From positions 1 through 41,418 of the forward strand of contig JAGHVO010000043.1 in NCBI GenBank assembly GCA_018064245.1: a stretch of 41,418 nucleotides of DNA, given 5' to 3'. Positions 15,206 to 23,627 of the stretch are shown here, piece after piece. A program made the translations under genes and the position numbers. Within the stretch, counting starts at the first letter, position 1, and every line of letters starts with the position of its first letter. The notes under the pieces were generated by a model. The model saw only the letters and a program-made list of their open reading frames with translations, did not search any database and was not told the DNA's origin. Source of the stretch: Candidatus Colimorpha pelethequi. GTDB taxonomy: Bacteria; Bacteroidota; Bacteroidia; Bacteroidales; P3.

Positions 15206-16090
15206 ATGCAAATATTTCAGAAAAAGAGAGCTATCGTTTTCTCGTATATCGTCATTACCTTTGGTTTGGCGCTCTACACCTTTGCGTGGGCTGCTTTTCT
15301 GCTGCCGGCGCAGATTGTCGGCGGTGGCGTGAGTGGTATTTCTTCCATCCTCTACTATGCCGCTGGGGTGGGTATTCCCATCGGTGTCTTGAATCTGGTT
15401 TTCAATGCCATTCTCCTTGCCATTGGCTTCAAGGTGCTGGGCTCTAAGTTCGGCGCCAACACCATCTACGGCATCATCGGCTCTTCGCTATTCTTTATTT
15501 TGTGGCAGCAGGTGCTGCATGTGGAGAACCTCTTTGTTGTTGAGGAATTCGGGAACTTTATGTGTGCCATTATTGGTGGCGCACTCTGCGGAATGGGTAT
15601 CGGAATGACTTTCTCGATGGGCGGCAATAGTGGCGGCACGGATATCATCGCGTTGATTTGTAGCAAGTATTACAACGTCTCCCCTGGCAAGGTTATCATG
15701 TATCTCGACATCGTGATTATTGGCTGCTCATACTTTGTATCGCATAAGTTGGAGAATGTGGTCTTTGGATATATCGTCATGGTTACCATGACTTATGTGC
15801 TTGACATGGTGCTGGATGGCAACAAGCAGTCGTATCAGATTATGGTGTTCTCTGCCAAAAATGCCGAGATAGGGGACACTGTGACCAAGGAGGTGGGACG
15901 TGGCGCTACGTTGCTTGATGCCGAAGGCTGCTACAGCCACAAGGGCCAGAAGGTGCTTTTGATGCTCGTCCACAAGACCGACAAACCGCATGTGATGCAA
16001 ATCATCCATCGTATTGATACAGATGCCTTCATCAGCGTAAGCAAGACCCAAGGTGTCTTTGGAAAGAATTTTGAAAAACTGAAGCTGTGA
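15206..16090 (+). CDS. YitT family integral membrane protein (DUF161 plus DUF2179)
   Basis: This is a multi-pass inner-membrane protein of unknown transport role. The 294 residues have about five or six hydrophobic helices in the first 200 residues, including the glycine-rich LLPAQIVGGGVSGISSILYY near residue 33 and MGIGMTFSMGGNSGGTDIIA near 130, both hallmarks of the YitT family. The soluble C-terminal DUF2179 domain (about 215-294) contains GRGATLLDAEGCYSHKGQKV and VFGKNFEKL. It has its own promoter at 15149-15180. Substrate is unknown. Confidence 0.92.
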   Translation: MQIFQKKRAIVFSYIVITFGLALYTFAWAAFLLPAQIVGGGVSGISSILYYAAGVGIPIGVLNLVFNAILLAIGFKVLGSKFGANTIYGIIGSSLFFILWQQVLHVENLFVVEEFGNFMCAIIGGALCGMGIGMTFSMGGNSGGTDIIALICSKYYNVSPGKVIMYLDIVIIGCSYFVSHKLENVVFGYIVMVTMTYVLDMVLDGNKQSYQIMVFSAKNAEIGDTVTKEVGRGATLLDAEGCYSHKGQKVLLMLVHKTDKPHVMQIIHRIDTDAFISVSKTQGVFGKNFEKLKL

Positions 16091-16274
16091 TTACAGATTT
16101 ATAGATATACAGATTTACAGATATACAGATATACAGATATACAGATATACAGATATACAGATTTACAGATATGCAGATTTACAGATATGCAGATTTACAG
16201 ATTTATAGATTTATAGATATACAGATTCTGAACATCCGAAACTCTGAACATCTGAAACTCTTAACTTTATTCTC
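16091..16274 (+). repeat. Array of 8-nt ACAGATAT/ACAGATTT units upstream of rpe
   Basis: About 16 degenerate 8-base units (ACAGATAT, ACAGATTT, ATAGATAT) run from just after the yitT stop to about 16226. Then come CTGAACATCCGAAACT units and a TTAACTTTATTCTCATA stretch before the rpe ATG. The central part (16115-16165) is nearly perfect. It is not a CRISPR array, because there are no unique spacers. Confidence 0.9.
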
Positions 16275-16277
16275 ATA

Positions 16278-16922
16278 ATGAAACTTATTTCCCCCTCTTT
16301 GCTTTCGGCGGATTTTGGAAATCTGCAACGTGACGTTGAAATGCTCAACGGCAGCGATTGTGACTGGCTGCATGTTGACGTGATGGATGGCGTTTTTGTG
16401 CCCAACATTTCCTTTGGACAGCCCATCGTAAAACATATCAAGAAGCACGCCAAGAAACCTCTCGACGTCCATCTGATGATTGTCGATCCAGGTCGTTATA
16501 TCAACGATTTCAAGGATGCCGGAGCCGATATATTGACGGTTCATTACGAGGCATGCACCCATCTGGACCGTACGCTCCATGCCATCAAGGATGCAGGAAT
16601 GAAGTGCGGTGTGGTGCTGAATCCCGGCACTGCCGTAGCATTGTTGGAAGACACGGTGCAGCTCTGCGACGTTGTGTTGCTGATGTCTGTCAATCCCGGT
16701 TTTGGTGGACAGAAATTCATCGAGAACACCTACAACAAAGTGCGTCAGTTGCGTGACTTGTGCAACCGCAAGAACCCCAGCTGTCTCATCGAAGTTGATG
16801 GTGGTGTGAATGTTGAAAACGCACCCAAACTGTTTGAGGCAGGTGCCGATGTATTGGTGGCTGGCAGTGCAGTCTTCAAGTCCGAAAATCCCGCCGAGAC
16901 CATCAAGATGATGAAAAGGTGA
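16278..16922 (+). CDS. rpe: Ribulose-phosphate 3-epimerase
   Basis: This cytosolic TIM-barrel enzyme interconverts ribulose-5-phosphate and xylulose-5-phosphate in the pentose phosphate pathway. The 214 residues are the usual length. The metal ligands are visible as His32 and Asp34 in LHVDVMDG, His65 in DVHLMI, and Asp174 in IEVDGGV. The phosphate loop SVNPGFGGQKFI is at about 137-148. The N-terminal ISPSLLSADFGNL is canonical. The stop TGA begins an AGTGATC-type repeat that fills the gap to the next gene. Confidence 0.97.
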   Translation: MKLISPSLLSADFGNLQRDVEMLNGSDCDWLHVDVMDGVFVPNISFGQPIVKHIKKHAKKPLDVHLMIVDPGRYINDFKDAGADILTVHYEACTHLDRTLHAIKDAGMKCGVVLNPGTAVALLEDTVQLCDVVLLMSVNPGFGGQKFIENTYNKVRQLRDLCNRKNPSCLIEVDGGVNVENAPKLFEAGADVLVAGSAVFKSENPAETIKMMKR

Positions 16923-16989
16923 TCGGTGATCAGTGACCAGTGATCGGTGTCCAGTTCTTAACTCTTAACTCATAACTCTTAACTCGCTC
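16921..16989 (+). repeat. AGTGATC then TTAACTC repeats between rpe and the rlmI-like gene
   Basis: From the rpe stop, TGATCGGTGATCAGTGACC and further 7-mers run to about 16951. Four TTAACTC/ATAACTC units follow and end at the GTG start of the next gene. Confidence 0.85.
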
Positions 16990-16990
16990 C

Positions 16991-18169
16991 GTGTCTCGTC
17001 CTCAACTTATATTGCTTCCTGGCAAGGAAAAATCGTTGCAACGCCATCACCCGTGGATTTTTTCGGGTGCTATCCGCAAGAAGATTGGTCATCCGCAAGA
17101 AGGTGACCTCGTTGACGTAATGGCTCCCGATGGCAGCTGGCTCTGTGTGGGCCACTACCAAGAGGAAAGCATTATGGTCAAGGTACTCTCGTTTGAAACT
17201 TCAGAGATCGATACAGCGTTTTGGCGCAGCCGTCTTGCCTCCGCAATAGCCTATCGTCAACGTTTGGGCTTGCTGGACAGCAAGGAAACCAATGTATTCC
17301 GCATGATTCATGCCGAGGGCGACTTGATGCCTGGCTTGGTGGCAGATTTCTACAACGGCGTTTTGGTGCTTCAGGCTCATTCTGAGGGAATGCACAAGAT
17401 GTTCCCCGTTTTTGTTGAGCTGTTTAGGGAACTGCTGGGTGACCGACTCGTTTCGGTATTCGACAAGAGTTCTGCGACTTTGCCTTCGGGAAACGCTACT
17501 GACGGCTATCTCTGGGGTGAAGAACCCGACGAGTGGGAAATCAACGAGAACGGCGTGAAGATGCTCATCAATTTCTACGAAGGACAGAAGACTGGTTTCT
17601 TTGTGGATCAGCGCGAAAACCGTCATTTGGTTGGACAACTTTCTAAGGGTATGCGCGTGTTGAACTGTTTTGGTTACACTGGAGGATTCTCCTTGGCAGC
17701 CTTGCAGGGTGGAGCGGAGTATGTGGAGACGGTGGATATCAGTAAGAAAGCCATTGAGCTTTGCAACCGCAATGTGGAACTGAATTTTGGCAAAACGGAT
17801 TCTCACAAAGGCGTTGTGGCGGATGTGCTGAAATATCTCGACACGGCAAGCGACGCTTTTGATGTCATTGTGCTTGATCCGCCGGCTTTCGCCAAGAACC
17901 ATCGCAGTTTGCAGCAAGGTCTCAAGGGCTATCGCAGCATCAACCAGCGTGCTATGGAAAAGATCCGTCGTGGAGGACTGCTCTTCACTTTCAGTTGTTC
18001 ACAGGCGGTGAGTATGGAGGATTTCCAGACCATGGTCTTCTCCGCAGCCAACAACGCCCATCGTCAGGTGCGTATCGTGAAGCGTTTGCCGCATGCAATA
18101 GACCATCCCATCAGCGTCTATCACCCCGAAGGAGAATACCTCAAAGGACTCCTGCTTTACGTAGAATAA
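16991..18169 (+). CDS. rlmI: Class I SAM-dependent rRNA methyltransferase, RlmI-like (23S rRNA cytosine-C5)
   Basis: The 392-residue protein has the RlmI layout. An N-terminal PUA domain (about 1-75, with HHPWIFSGAI) is followed by a linking EEHD-like domain and a C-terminal Rossmann methyltransferase. Visible motifs are YEGQKTGFFVDQRENR at about 196-211, VLNCFGYTGGFSLAAL (SAM motif I), DVIVLDPPAFAK (motif IV) and the FTFSCSQAV segment, whose Cys is the expected catalytic residue. The start is GTG at 16991, right after TTAACTC repeats. E. coli RlmI modifies C1962 of 23S rRNA; the target here is inferred from homology. Confidence 0.9.
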   Translation: MSRPQLILLPGKEKSLQRHHPWIFSGAIRKKIGHPQEGDLVDVMAPDGSWLCVGHYQEESIMVKVLSFETSEIDTAFWRSRLASAIAYRQRLGLLDSKETNVFRMIHAEGDLMPGLVADFYNGVLVLQAHSEGMHKMFPVFVELFRELLGDRLVSVFDKSSATLPSGNATDGYLWGEEPDEWEINENGVKMLINFYEGQKTGFFVDQRENRHLVGQLSKGMRVLNCFGYTGGFSLAALQGGAEYVETVDISKKAIELCNRNVELNFGKTDSHKGVVADVLKYLDTASDAFDVIVLDPPAFAKNHRSLQQGLKGYRSINQRAMEKIRRGGLLFTFSCSQAVSMEDFQTMVFSAANNAHRQVRIVKRLPHAIDHPISVYHPEGEYLKGLLLYVE

Positions 18170-18203
18170 TGCAAGTATTTGAACCTGAATAGCACTAATT
18201 TAT

Positions 18204-18318
18204 GTGACCTGTGAACAGTGAATAGTGACTAGGTGATGTTGATTTGTTGATTTGTTGAACTGTTGATTTGTTGATTTGACTTCTTAACTCATAACTCTTA
18301 ACTCATAACTCTTAACTA
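18204..18318 (+). repeat. AGTGA, GTTGATTT and TTAACTC repeats upstream of folE
   Basis: Three types occur in series: GTGACCTGTGAACAGTGAA (7-mers), five GTTGATTT/GTTGAACT 8-mers at about 18238-18278, then TTAACTC/ATAACTC units up to six bases before the folE ATG. Confidence 0.85.
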
Positions 18319-18322
18319 AAAA

Positions 18323-18931
18323 ATGGAAGACCTGGGATACCAGAAAATAGATCAATACGACGAAAAGTCTGTTGCCGAACTTGCGGCTCATTATAAGGAA
18401 ATTTTGCGCATTTTGGGTGAAGACCCCAGTCGTGAAGGTTTGATTAAATCTCCCGAGCGTATCGCCAAGGCGATGCTGTTCTTCACCAATGGCTACGACC
18501 TCAATCCACAAGAAATTCTGCGCTCCGCAATGTTTCATGAGGACTATAAGCAGATGGTAGTAGTGAAAGATATAGAGCTTTATTCGCTCTGCGAACACCA
18601 CATGGTTCCTTTTGTGGGAAAGGCTCACGTGGCTTATATCCCCAACGGCACTATCGTGGGACTGAGCAAGATACCGCGTGTTGTGGATGCCTACGCGCGT
18701 CGTTTGCAGGTACAGGAACGGCTCACTAAGCAAATCAAGGACTGTATTCAAGAAGTGCTCAACCCGCTGGGTGTGGCTGTCGTTATTGAGGCGCAGCACA
18801 TGTGTATGTCGATGCGTGGCGTGCAGAAACAGAATTCTGTGACCACCACCTCCGATTTTACGGGCGCTTTCATGAAAAGTCCCAAAACCCGCGAGGAATT
18901 CATGCATATCATCGGCGTGGATTTGCATTAA
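18323..18931 (+). CDS. folE: GTP cyclohydrolase I (type 1)
   Basis: This enzyme makes dihydroneopterin triphosphate from GTP, the first step of folate and related pterin synthesis. The 202 residues carry the zinc ligands Cys90 and His93 (LCEHHMVPF) and Cys161 (HMCMSMRG). Their spacing equals that of E. coli Fol[27 protein letters not shown] at about 113-138 is canonical. The product forms a toroidal decamer in known members. No folate neighbours are seen, so this is an isolated housekeeping gene in the run. Confidence 0.97.
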   Translation: MEDLGYQKIDQYDEKSVAELAAHYKEILRILGEDPSREGLIKSPERIAKAMLFFTNGYDLNPQEILRSAMFHEDYKQMVVVKDIELYSLCEHHMVPFVGKAHVAYIPNGTIVGLSKIPRVVDAYARRLQVQERLTKQIKDCIQEVLNPLGVAVVIEAQHMCMSMRGVQKQNSVTTTSDFTGAFMKSPKTREEFMHIIGVDLH

Positions 18932-18933
18932 TG

Positions 18934-19000
18934 CGTGACCTGTGACCTTAACCTTGACTTCTAATCTCTATTCACCAATCACCAGTCACTAGTCACTAAT
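18934..19000. repeat. Opposed AGTGA-family repeats between folE and the LolA-like gene
   Basis: GTGACCTGTGACC follows the folE stop in sense orientation. TTCACCAATCACCAGTCACTAG, the antisense form, lies about 30 bases on. The two could pair in RNA into an imperfect hairpin, perhaps ending folE transcription. Confidence 0.6.
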
Positions 19001-19031
19001 ACCCAAACCGCCTAATCTCCAAATCTGTATT

Positions 19032-19703
19032 ATGAATAAAATAATCAAATCGGTCGTTTTTGCTTTTGCATTGCTACTTTTTGGTAACTTTGCGCCAATG
19101 CAGGCTCAGATTACTCATACTTCCAACGGCAAGGTTGACGAGAATGCTCAAAAGGTATTGAAAAGGGCTTTGGATAAGATCAACGCCAATGCAGCCGTCT
19201 CGTTCAAAGTTACCGTTGTGAACAAGAATCCGCAAAAGAAAGAAACCTCTCGCCAGGCGGTAGATGTGCTGTATAGCAAAGGAAAATATCGTGTTGCAGA
19301 CGCCAATCAAGTGCTGTATTGCGACGGAAAGTCGGTGTGGCATTGGTCGAAAGGAACCAAGGAAGTGGTGGTGAGCCCTGTCACGGATTCCGATGACGAC
19401 TTGATGAATCCCGCCAAGTTGCTTGCCAACTACGGCAAGAACTACCGACCCAAGTTCATTCGCGTGGAAGACGACGGTACCGCCATTGTCGATTTGGTGC
19501 CGAAACGTACCAGAAGTTTCCACAAAATCAGACTTTTTATTGTAGAAAAGACCGGCTTGCTCAAGAAAATGGAGATGCACAACTACGACTCCTCTCGTGG
19601 AGAATATACTATCAGCAATTATAAGTCCGCCAAAGCTACGGATGCTGACTTTATCTTTGATGCCGCCTCTCATAAGGATGTTGAGGTGATTGACATGAGG
19701 TAG
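19032..19703 (+). CDS. LolA-like periplasmic lipoprotein chaperone
   Basis: The 223-residue product has a signal peptide (MNKIIKSVVFAFALLLFG..., cleavage near QAQ at about 26). The body resembles the LolA-like family of Bacteroidetes: a helix with ALDKINANAAVSFKVTV, then repeated antiparallel strands (DVLYSKGKYRVADANQVLYCDGKSVW), DLVPK, and a C-terminal YTISNYKSAKATDADFIFDA. LolA carries lipoproteins from the inner to the outer membrane. This branch is divergent, so the role is family-based. A lipoprotein gene follows after 40 bases, but there is no reason to think it is a dedicated client. Confidence 0.85.
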   Translation: MNKIIKSVVFAFALLLFGNFAPMQAQITHTSNGKVDENAQKVLKRALDKINANAAVSFKVTVVNKNPQKKETSRQAVDVLYSKGKYRVADANQVLYCDGKSVWHWSKGTKEVVVSPVTDSDDDLMNPAKLLANYGKNYRPKFIRVEDDGTAIVDLVPKRTRSFHKIRLFIVEKTGLLKKMEMHNYDSSRGEYTISNYKSAKATDADFIFDAASHKDVEVIDMR

Positions 19704-19743
19704 TTGTGATGATTGATGTATCTTTTTGATTTAGAAATAGAAA

Positions 19744-20559
19744 ATGTATTACTTTAAGAAACGGTTTTGCGTGGCGGCGCTGATGGGCGTCGTTGCGTTT
19801 TGTATGGTTGCTTGTCAACCCAAAGTGGAAGAGATTGCTTTCAAGCAATATAGCTACTCCGAAAATCCATACGAGAACTCGGATACGGCTATGGGAGTCG
19901 ATATCTCCGTCAAACTTACCCTTCCAGAGCAACTGGAACAGCATCCCGAGTTGATGAAAATGTACGACACACTGATGGGGCAGCTGATTTCGGCAAAGGA
20001 TTTTTCGAAAAATCCCGACAGCGCCATTGCGCAATATTGTGCCGAAGTGCGTACCGATTTTAAGCAAAGCAAGGGAGAGGTGGCTGAAGAGGATTTAGAC
20101 GAAATTTTCATAGAAATGTTTCGATGGGAAACGAATGTGGAACTTTCGCCGAATCTGGTTTCGGACGAGATTGTGTGCTTTGTACTTGATTACTGGACCT
20201 ATACGGGTGGCATTCATGGGAATGGATGTCGTTCCTATCTCGTTTTCGACCGTTTGACGGGCGACAGACTTTCCGAATCTGAGATTTTCAACCTTACTGA
20301 TGGAAACAAAGAGATTATTACCAATATGTTGCGCGATGTCTATCACCAGAATGGCTACACCGAAAGCGACGGATATTGGAGCGATGAAACCGTTGAAATG
20401 AACGGCAACTTCACGATTACCGAAGAGGGTATCAAATACTATTATAATTCCTATGAAATAGCATGTTACGCCAACGGTCCCTCTGAGTTTTTCCTCTCAA
20501 AAGAACAACTAAAACCTTATCTCAACAAAAAGAGTTCGGTCTATCGTTTTTGGTTTTAG
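19744..20559 (+). CDS. Lipoprotein with DUF3298/RsiV-type domain
   Basis: The 271-residue product starts with a lipoprotein signal whose lipobox is MVAC, with Cys24. Residues about 30-140 form a DUF4163-like region. The C-terminal DUF3298 domain shows its hallmark YTGGIHGNGCRSYLVFDRLTGDRLSESEIF at about 153-182. Related domains occur in RsiV, where they bind lysozyme, but many family members have no known ligand. Here there is no adjacent sigma factor, so an anti-sigma role is not supported. It is likely anchored to the outer or inner membrane facing the periplasm. Confidence 0.85.
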   Translation: MYYFKKRFCVAALMGVVAFCMVACQPKVEEIAFKQYSYSENPYENSDTAMGVDISVKLTLPEQLEQHPELMKMYDTLMGQLISAKDFSKNPDSAIAQYCAEVRTDFKQSKGEVAEEDLDEIFIEMFRWETNVELSPNLVSDEIVCFVLDYWTYTGGIHGNGCRSYLVFDRLTGDRLSESEIFNLTDGNKEIITNMLRDVYHQNGYTESDGYWSDETVEMNGNFTITEEGIKYYYNSYEIACYANGPSEFFLSKEQLKPYLNKKSSVYRFWF

Positions 20560-20638
20560 GTGATATGTGGTGATCAGTGACCAGTGATTTGTGAAAGGAA
20601 CTTCTTAACTCTTAACTAAATAATTCTCAATTCTCATA
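20560..20638 (+). repeat. AGTGA, TTAACTC and TCTCAAT repeats upstream of tsaB
   Basis: GGTGATCAGTGACCAGTGAT follows the upstream stop, then CTTAACTCTTAACT, then TTCTCAATTCTCATA directly before the tsaB ATG. Three repeat types appear in the usual order. Confidence 0.8.
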
Positions 20639-21361
20639 ATGACAATCTTACTTCTTGAAACAGCCACCTCGGTTTGTTCTGTGGTATTGGAAAAGAACGG
20701 CGCAATGCTGGCTGAGCGTCATAGCGACGAGCAGAATGCCCACTCTTCAAAATTGGCTGTCTTTATTGACGAAATATTTGCCCAAACAGGGTTGATTCCC
20801 AACGATTTGGATGCCGTTTGCGTGAGTAGTGGCCCCGGTTCCTACACGGGTTTGCGTATCGGCGTAAGTACCGCCAAGGGACTTTGCTATGGCTTGGGAA
20901 AGTCGCTTGTTGCAGTTCCCACTTTGGAGAGCATAGCAGCGCAGTATTTTGCAGCGCATCCCGACTACAACGGCTTGGTTTGCCCGATGATTGACGCAAG
21001 AAGAATGGAGTGCTATGCGGCATTCTATGCTCGTGGAACGGAGTCTTTGCTGCAAGAGGTGCGTAGTGTTGCCGCTGACATTGTTGAGGAAGGTATCTAT
21101 GATAATTATCTTGATGCTCATGAAGTTGTGTTTGTCGGCGATGGCGCAGAAAAAACTCGTTCCAAGTTGGGTATGCATCCCAATGCACGCTATTGTTCCG
21201 ACTTCTGCATATCGGCCCAAGGCATGATTCAACTTGCCGAACAGCGTCTGCAACAGCAAAAAACAGAAGATGTCGCTTATTTTGAACCCTTCTACCTCAA
21301 AGACTTTGTAGCCAAAAAATCCGTCGTCAGAGGCCTGAAGTCTGTGAACAGTGAACAGTGA
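20639..21361 (+). CDS. tsaB: tRNA threonylcarbamoyladenosine biosynthesis protein TsaB
   Basis: TsaB is the inactive Kae1-like partner of TsaD in forming t6A37 on ANN-decoding tRNAs. The 240 residues start with ILLLETATSVCSVVLE and contain the family block AVCVSSGPGSYTGLRIGVSTAKGLCYGL at about 60-87. A conserved PMIDARRMECYAAFY follows near 115, and the C-terminal YFEPFYLKDFVAKK segment closes the fold. After that, the last residues (KSVNSEQ and stop) are encoded by AGTGAACAGTGA repeats. The normal protein end is around residue 229, so this tail is extra. Confidence 0.95.
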   Translation: MTILLLETATSVCSVVLEKNGAMLAERHSDEQNAHSSKLAVFIDEIFAQTGLIPNDLDAVCVSSGPGSYTGLRIGVSTAKGLCYGLGKSLVAVPTLESIAAQYFAAHPDYNGLVCPMIDARRMECYAAFYARGTESLLQEVRSVAADIVEEGIYDNYLDAHEVVFVGDGAEKTRSKLGMHPNARYCSDFCISAQGMIQLAEQRLQQQKTEDVAYFEPFYLKDFVAKKSVVRGLKSVNSEQ

Positions 21362-21424
21362 CCAGTGATCAGGTTTTACATAATACTTAAAACATAATAC
21401 TTAAAACTTAAAACTTAAAACTCT
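21342..21424 (+). repeat. AGTGAAC repeats across the tsaB stop and AAAACTT repeats before the permease gene
   Basis: TGTGAACAGTGAACAGTGACC encodes the tsaB tail and stop. From about 21375 there are repeats of ATACTTAAAAC and AAAACTT up to the TTG start at 21427. Confidence 0.85.
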
Positions 21425-21426
21425 CT

Positions 21427-22509
21427 TTGTTTCGCTATATTCTTAAACGGCTTTTGTATGGATTCCTGGTGATATTAGGAGTGGTAACGTTGGTGTTCTT
21501 CCTCTTCAATATCTTGCCAGGAGACCCCGCTCGTATGATGTTGGGGCAAAGAGCCGATGCGGAAAGTATTGAGATTATCAACCGAGATTTAGGACGCGAC
21601 AAACCAATGGGAATGCAGTTTTTGAACTATCTCAACGATTTGGCTCCCATTTCGTTCCATAACAACAGCGATTCCCATAACTATTTCTTCCTTGACGATA
21701 GCAAATATGCGCCATACAAACGCATTGCAACAATTGGAACGACGACTGTCGTTCTGAAATCTCCTTATCTTAGAAGGTCTTATCAGTCAAAGCGTAAGGT
21801 AAGTGAAATCATATCTACAGCATTTCCGCAGACAGCTTTGTTGGCAGTGGTCGCTATGGCTTTCGCTTTGGTTGTGGGCATCGCACTGGGCATTGTATCG
21901 GCATTGCACAAAGACACTTGGATTGATCGTCTCACCTTGACGCTCTCTACGTTGGGCATGTCGCTTCCTTCCTTTTTTGCGGCTATTCTCATTGCATGGT
22001 TCTTCGCTTATGTTTTGGCGGATTGGACGCATCTTAACATGTTCGGTAATTTGTTTACCGTAGATGATTATGGGGAAGGGGAGTACCTTGATTTGAAAAA
22101 CCTGATTCTTCCTGCGCTTACGTTGGGCATCCGTCCACTTGCCACGCTTACGCAGCTTACCAAGAACTCGATGTTGGAGGCACTGTCGCAGGATTATATC
22201 CGTACAGCCAAAGCCAAGGGTATGCCATTCCGTAGGGTGGTGGTGAAGCACGCTTTGCGCAATGCAATGAATCCCGTGGTGACCTCTGCGTCGGGCTGGT
22301 TGGCGAGTTTGTTGGCGGGTGCGGTCTTTGTGGAGTATGTGTTCGACTGGAAGGGAATGGGCATCGTGATTGTGGATGGCTTGGAGAAATACGATTTTCC
22401 CGTAGTGATGGGCGCCATCCTATTCGTCTGCCTTTTGTTGGTGGTAATCAATATCGTGGTGGATATTCTCTATGGAGTCTTAGACCCGAGAGTCCGCATA
22501 GACCGATAG
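21427..22509 (+). CDS. ABC transporter permease, DppB/OppB type, without partners
   Basis: This is an inner-membrane permease of the peptide/nickel ABC importer type with 360 residues and about six transmembrane helices. The N-terminus FRYILKRLLYGFLVILGVVTLVFFLFNILPGDPA is canonical for DppB. A periplasmic loop of about 80 residues (60-135) between helix 1 and the core is larger than usual. The cytoplasmic EAA loop EALSQDYIRTAKAKGMPFRRVVVKHALRNAMNP is at about 251-283. The start is TTG at 21427 after AAAACTT repeats; no in-frame ATG gives the same N-terminus. No second permease, ATPase or binding protein lies nearby. The last 30 bases overlap the convergent glycosyltransferase gene. Confidence 0.9.
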   Translation: MFRYILKRLLYGFLVILGVVTLVFFLFNILPGDPARMMLGQRADAESIEIINRDLGRDKPMGMQFLNYLNDLAPISFHNNSDSHNYFFLDDSKYAPYKRIATIGTTTVVLKSPYLRRSYQSKRKVSEIISTAFPQTALLAVVAMAFALVVGIALGIVSALHKDTWIDRLTLTLSTLGMSLPSFFAAILIAWFFAYVLADWTHLNMFGNLFTVDDYGEGEYLDLKNLILPALTLGIRPLATLTQLTKNSMLEALSQDYIRTAKAKGMPFRRVVVKHALRNAMNPVVTSASGWLASLLAGAVFVEYVFDWKGMGIVIVDGLEKYDFPVVMGAILFVCLLLVVINIVVDILYGVLDPRVRIDR

Positions 22510-23619
22510 GATTGTGGCTGTCATCTTGTCCCACGCATATTTTTTCTTTTCTTCCTTTACGTTCTCAATGAATGTCGTTTCCTTGTCTTCTTGGTAATAA
22601 GCCACCAATGCGTCGGCTATTTGCAGGGCGTAGGGCTCCACAACATAGCCAATCTTGCCGTTGGGCACAATTTCGGGAAGTCCGCCGACATTGGTCACGA
22701 GCATGGGTTTTTCAAAATGGAATGCAATCTGGGTCACGCCGCTTTGGGTAGCACTTTTGTAGGGTTGCGCCACAATGTCGCAAGCTCGGAAATAACGGTT
22801 TACCTCCTCGTCGGGAATATAGTCGGTTTTTAGCACCACACGGTCGGCGATTTTCAATGAATCAATTTGATCCATATAGGGTTTCGGACTGCCGTAGAAT
22901 TCTCCAGCCACTACCAGTTTTACACCCAAATCTTGCAGGCGTCGGTCGGCAAAAGCCTCCAACAATAGGTCGAGTCCTTTGTAACCGCGAATGAATCCGA
23001 AGAAGAGTACATATTTGAAGTTCGGATCGAGCTGAAGCAATTGAATTGCTTCATTTTTAGGTATTAAAGCTCCGTAGTGGTCGTAGATGGGATGAGGCGA
23101 GAAACGCTTTGGGGTGGCTTTGTGGTCGAATTTCTCGATGTCGTGGACTACAGAATCGGAGAGTGCCGTAAAACCATCCATCGCACCCACGAAATAGCCA
23201 GGAAAAAGTTTGTCGAGGATGTTGGGCTCGTGTGGAATCATGTTGTGGATGAGTCCTATGCATTTTGTATGGTGATTCTTGCGGATTTGGCGTGCAATGG
23301 TGCCGTAGCAAGGTGCGAAGAACGACATCCAGTAGGCGAAAATGACCAAATCGGGATTTTTCTTGCGAATGGTTTTGCCCACTTTAAGCCAGTTGAAAGG
23401 ATTGCAGGAATTGACTTTCCGTGAGATGGAAAGTGATTTGGGTGCCGGGGCATCGGTAAACTGGGTCTTTCCAGGAAACAGAAAACCAGGGTATTGCAAG
23501 GTAAAAGTGATCATTTCCACTTCGTGGCCTTCTTCCACGAATTGATGGGCGAGACGTTCGTTGAACGCCGCCAAACCACCACGATAGGGGTGTGCTGTGC
23601 CAAGTACGATTATCTTCAT
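22480..23619 (-). CDS. Glycosyltransferase family 4 protein
   Basis: This 379-residue GT-B enzyme transfers a sugar from an activated donor in surface glycan synthesis. The N-terminal acceptor domain starts MKIIVLGTAHPYRGGLAAFNERLA with the typical GG loop. The C-terminal donor domain has VLFFGFIRGYKGLDLLLEAF near 210-230, then SGVTQIAFHFEKPMLVTNVGGLPEIV near 310, which carries the position usually held by the ExxGxPxxE donor-binding motif. No signal peptide or membrane helix is seen. It is transcribed alone against its neighbours, from a short-leader promoter at 23628-23635, and its 3' end overlaps the permease gene by 30 bases. Donor and product are unknown. Confidence 0.9.
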   Translation of the reverse strand: MKIIVLGTAHPYRGGLAAFNERLAHQFVEEGHEVEMITFTLQYPGFLFPGKTQFTDAPAPKSLSISRKVNSCNPFNWLKVGKTIRKKNPDLVIFAYWMSFFAPCYGTIARQIRKNHHTKCIGLIHNMIPHEPNILDKLFPGYFVGAMDGFTALSDSVVHDIEKFDHKATPKRFSPHPIYDHYGALIPKNEAIQLLQLDPNFKYVLFFGFIRGYKGLDLLLEAFADRRLQDLGVKLVVAGEFYGSPKPYMDQIDSLKIADRVVLKTDYIPDEEVNRYFRACDIVAQPYKSATQSGVTQIAFHFEKPMLVTNVGGLPEIVPNGKIGYVVEPYALQIADALVAYYQEDKETTFIENVKEEKKKYAWDKMTATILSVYADSRV

Positions 23620-23627
23620 ATTGCTTA

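Noticed and set aside
16091..16226. CRISPR-like array of short repeats
   Set aside because: Units are 8 bases, directly contiguous and without unique spacers; no cas genes are in the window.
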